From: DASWOJ01 sp964242325
Lineage (GTDB): Bacteria > Pseudomonadota > Alphaproteobacteria > Acetobacterales > Acetobacteraceae
Assembly (NCBI GenBank): GCA_964242325.1
Contig: CAXTCI010000135.1
Location: 1-15,476, forward strand
DNA length: 15,476 nucleotides
Reading direction: 5' to 3'
Part shown: one piece after another, positions 15,035-15,476 of the stretch
Numbering within the stretch: the stretch's first letter is position 1
Layout: every line of letters begins with the position of its first letter
The notes under the pieces: generated by a model
Databases searched by the model: none
The model's input: only the letters and a program-made list of their open reading frames with translations
Told to the model about the DNA's origin: nothing
Translations under genes and position numbers: made by a program

Positions 15035-15476
15035 AGATTGTGGATACTCCGGCGGTGCGTATCGCCTATGAGGAGCATGGCCCGGCGGATGGGCCGCCCG
15101 TCGTGCTGCTGCACGGCTTTCCGTATGATGTGCGGGCGTATGACGAGGTGGCGCCTCCGTTGGCGGAGCGGGGCTGCCGGGTGATCGTGCCGTTCTTGCG
15201 CGGCTATGGCCCGACGCGGCTACGGGACGGGGTGCCGCGCTCTGGCGAGCAAGCTGCGCTCGGGGCGGACCTGCTGGCGCTGATGGTCGCCCTGGAATTG
15301 CCGCCTGCCGTGCTGGCTGGCTACGACTGGGGCGGGCGGGCCGCCTGCGTGGTGGCGGCGCTGTGGCCGGAGCAGGTGCGGGGACTGGTGTCCGTGGACG
15401 GATATAATATCCAGGACATTGCCGGCTCCGTCCGCCCAGCGGGTGCCGAGCAGGAGCACAGGCTTTGGTATCAGTA
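15031..15476 (+). CDS. Alpha/beta hydrolase, Asp-nucleophile type (epoxide hydrolase/dehalogenase-like), cut by window edge
   Basis: The ATG at 15031 overlaps the pbpC stop (ATGA), indicating translational coupling. The visible 148 residues show the alpha/beta-hydrolase core: HGFPYD near residues 28-33 (oxyanion hole), then RGYGPTR, and the nucleophile elbow GYDWGGR with D99. An aspartate in the G-x-D-x-G elbow is the pattern of epoxide hydrolases and haloalkane dehalogenases rather than of serine esterases. The C-terminal half, with the cap domain and catalytic His, is outside the window, so the substrate cannot be told. It is the third gene of the macroglobulin-pbpC operon. A link to peptidoglycan or envelope defence is not established; it may simply be co-transcribed. 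Confidence 0.85.
   Translation, partial: MKIVDTPAVRIAYEEHGPADGPPVVLLHGFPYDVRAYDEVAPPLAERGCRVIVPFLRGYGPTRLRDGVPRSGEQAALGADLLALMVALELPPAVLAGYDWGGRAACVVAALWPEQVRGLVSVDGYNIQDIAGSVRPAGAEQEHRLWYQ

Overview
The window is GC-rich throughout. It carries a ROSE-type heat-shock leader, a zinc-free L31, an NdvA-type glucan exporter and the YfhM/PbpC pair. Together these suggest an alphaproteobacterium, probably Rhodospirillales-like; that placement is inferred from gene content and base composition, not from a marker gene. It reads as ordinary chromosome: no phage, plasmid, transposase or CRISPR genes are visible. A run of 100 Ns at 3380-3479 is a scaffold gap.

Layout. Positions 1-2000, all minus strand: an IbpA-type small heat-shock gene cut by the left edge, with a sigma-32-like promoter and a leader resembling a ROSE RNA thermometer; rpmE (L31); and an exported protein of unknown function. 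Positions 2170-3246, minus: an Old Yellow Enzyme of the YqjM class. Positions 3247-3630: a divergent intergenic region built of 20-bp palindromic tandem repeats and broken by the gap. Positions 3631-6936, plus: pdxY (vitamin B6 salvage), an NdvA/ChvA-like ABC exporter, and a two-CBS-domain protein. Positions 6947-7100: a paired, inverted REP-like palindromic element between convergent genes. Positions 7112-7561, minus: cyanase (cynS), read from a TTG start. Positions 7562-7893: a divergent intergenic region with a 14-bp palindrome. Positions 7894-15476, plus: a tightly packed operon of a large periplasmic alpha-2-macroglobulin (thioester intact), penicillin-binding protein 1C, and an alpha/beta hydrolase cut by the right edge.

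How the genes work together. The clearest functional unit is the last one. In known bacteria, the YfhM-type macroglobulin is thought to trap invading proteases in the periplasm while PbpC repairs peptidoglycan. Here the two genes are 1 bp apart, and a hydrolase with an aspartate nucleophile is coupled to pbpC through an ATGA overlap. The other genes look like independent housekeeping or stress units.

Most notable observations: (1) a second copy of the REP-like element lies inside the 5' end of pbpC in an open frame, encoding about 51 Pro/Gly/Arg-rich residues between the start codon and the membrane anchor; (2) the sequences on the two sides of the N gap are an identical 55-mer, so the gap is probably an unmerged assembly overlap or collapsed repeat; (3) the heat-shock promoter lies inside the terminator hairpin of rpmE.
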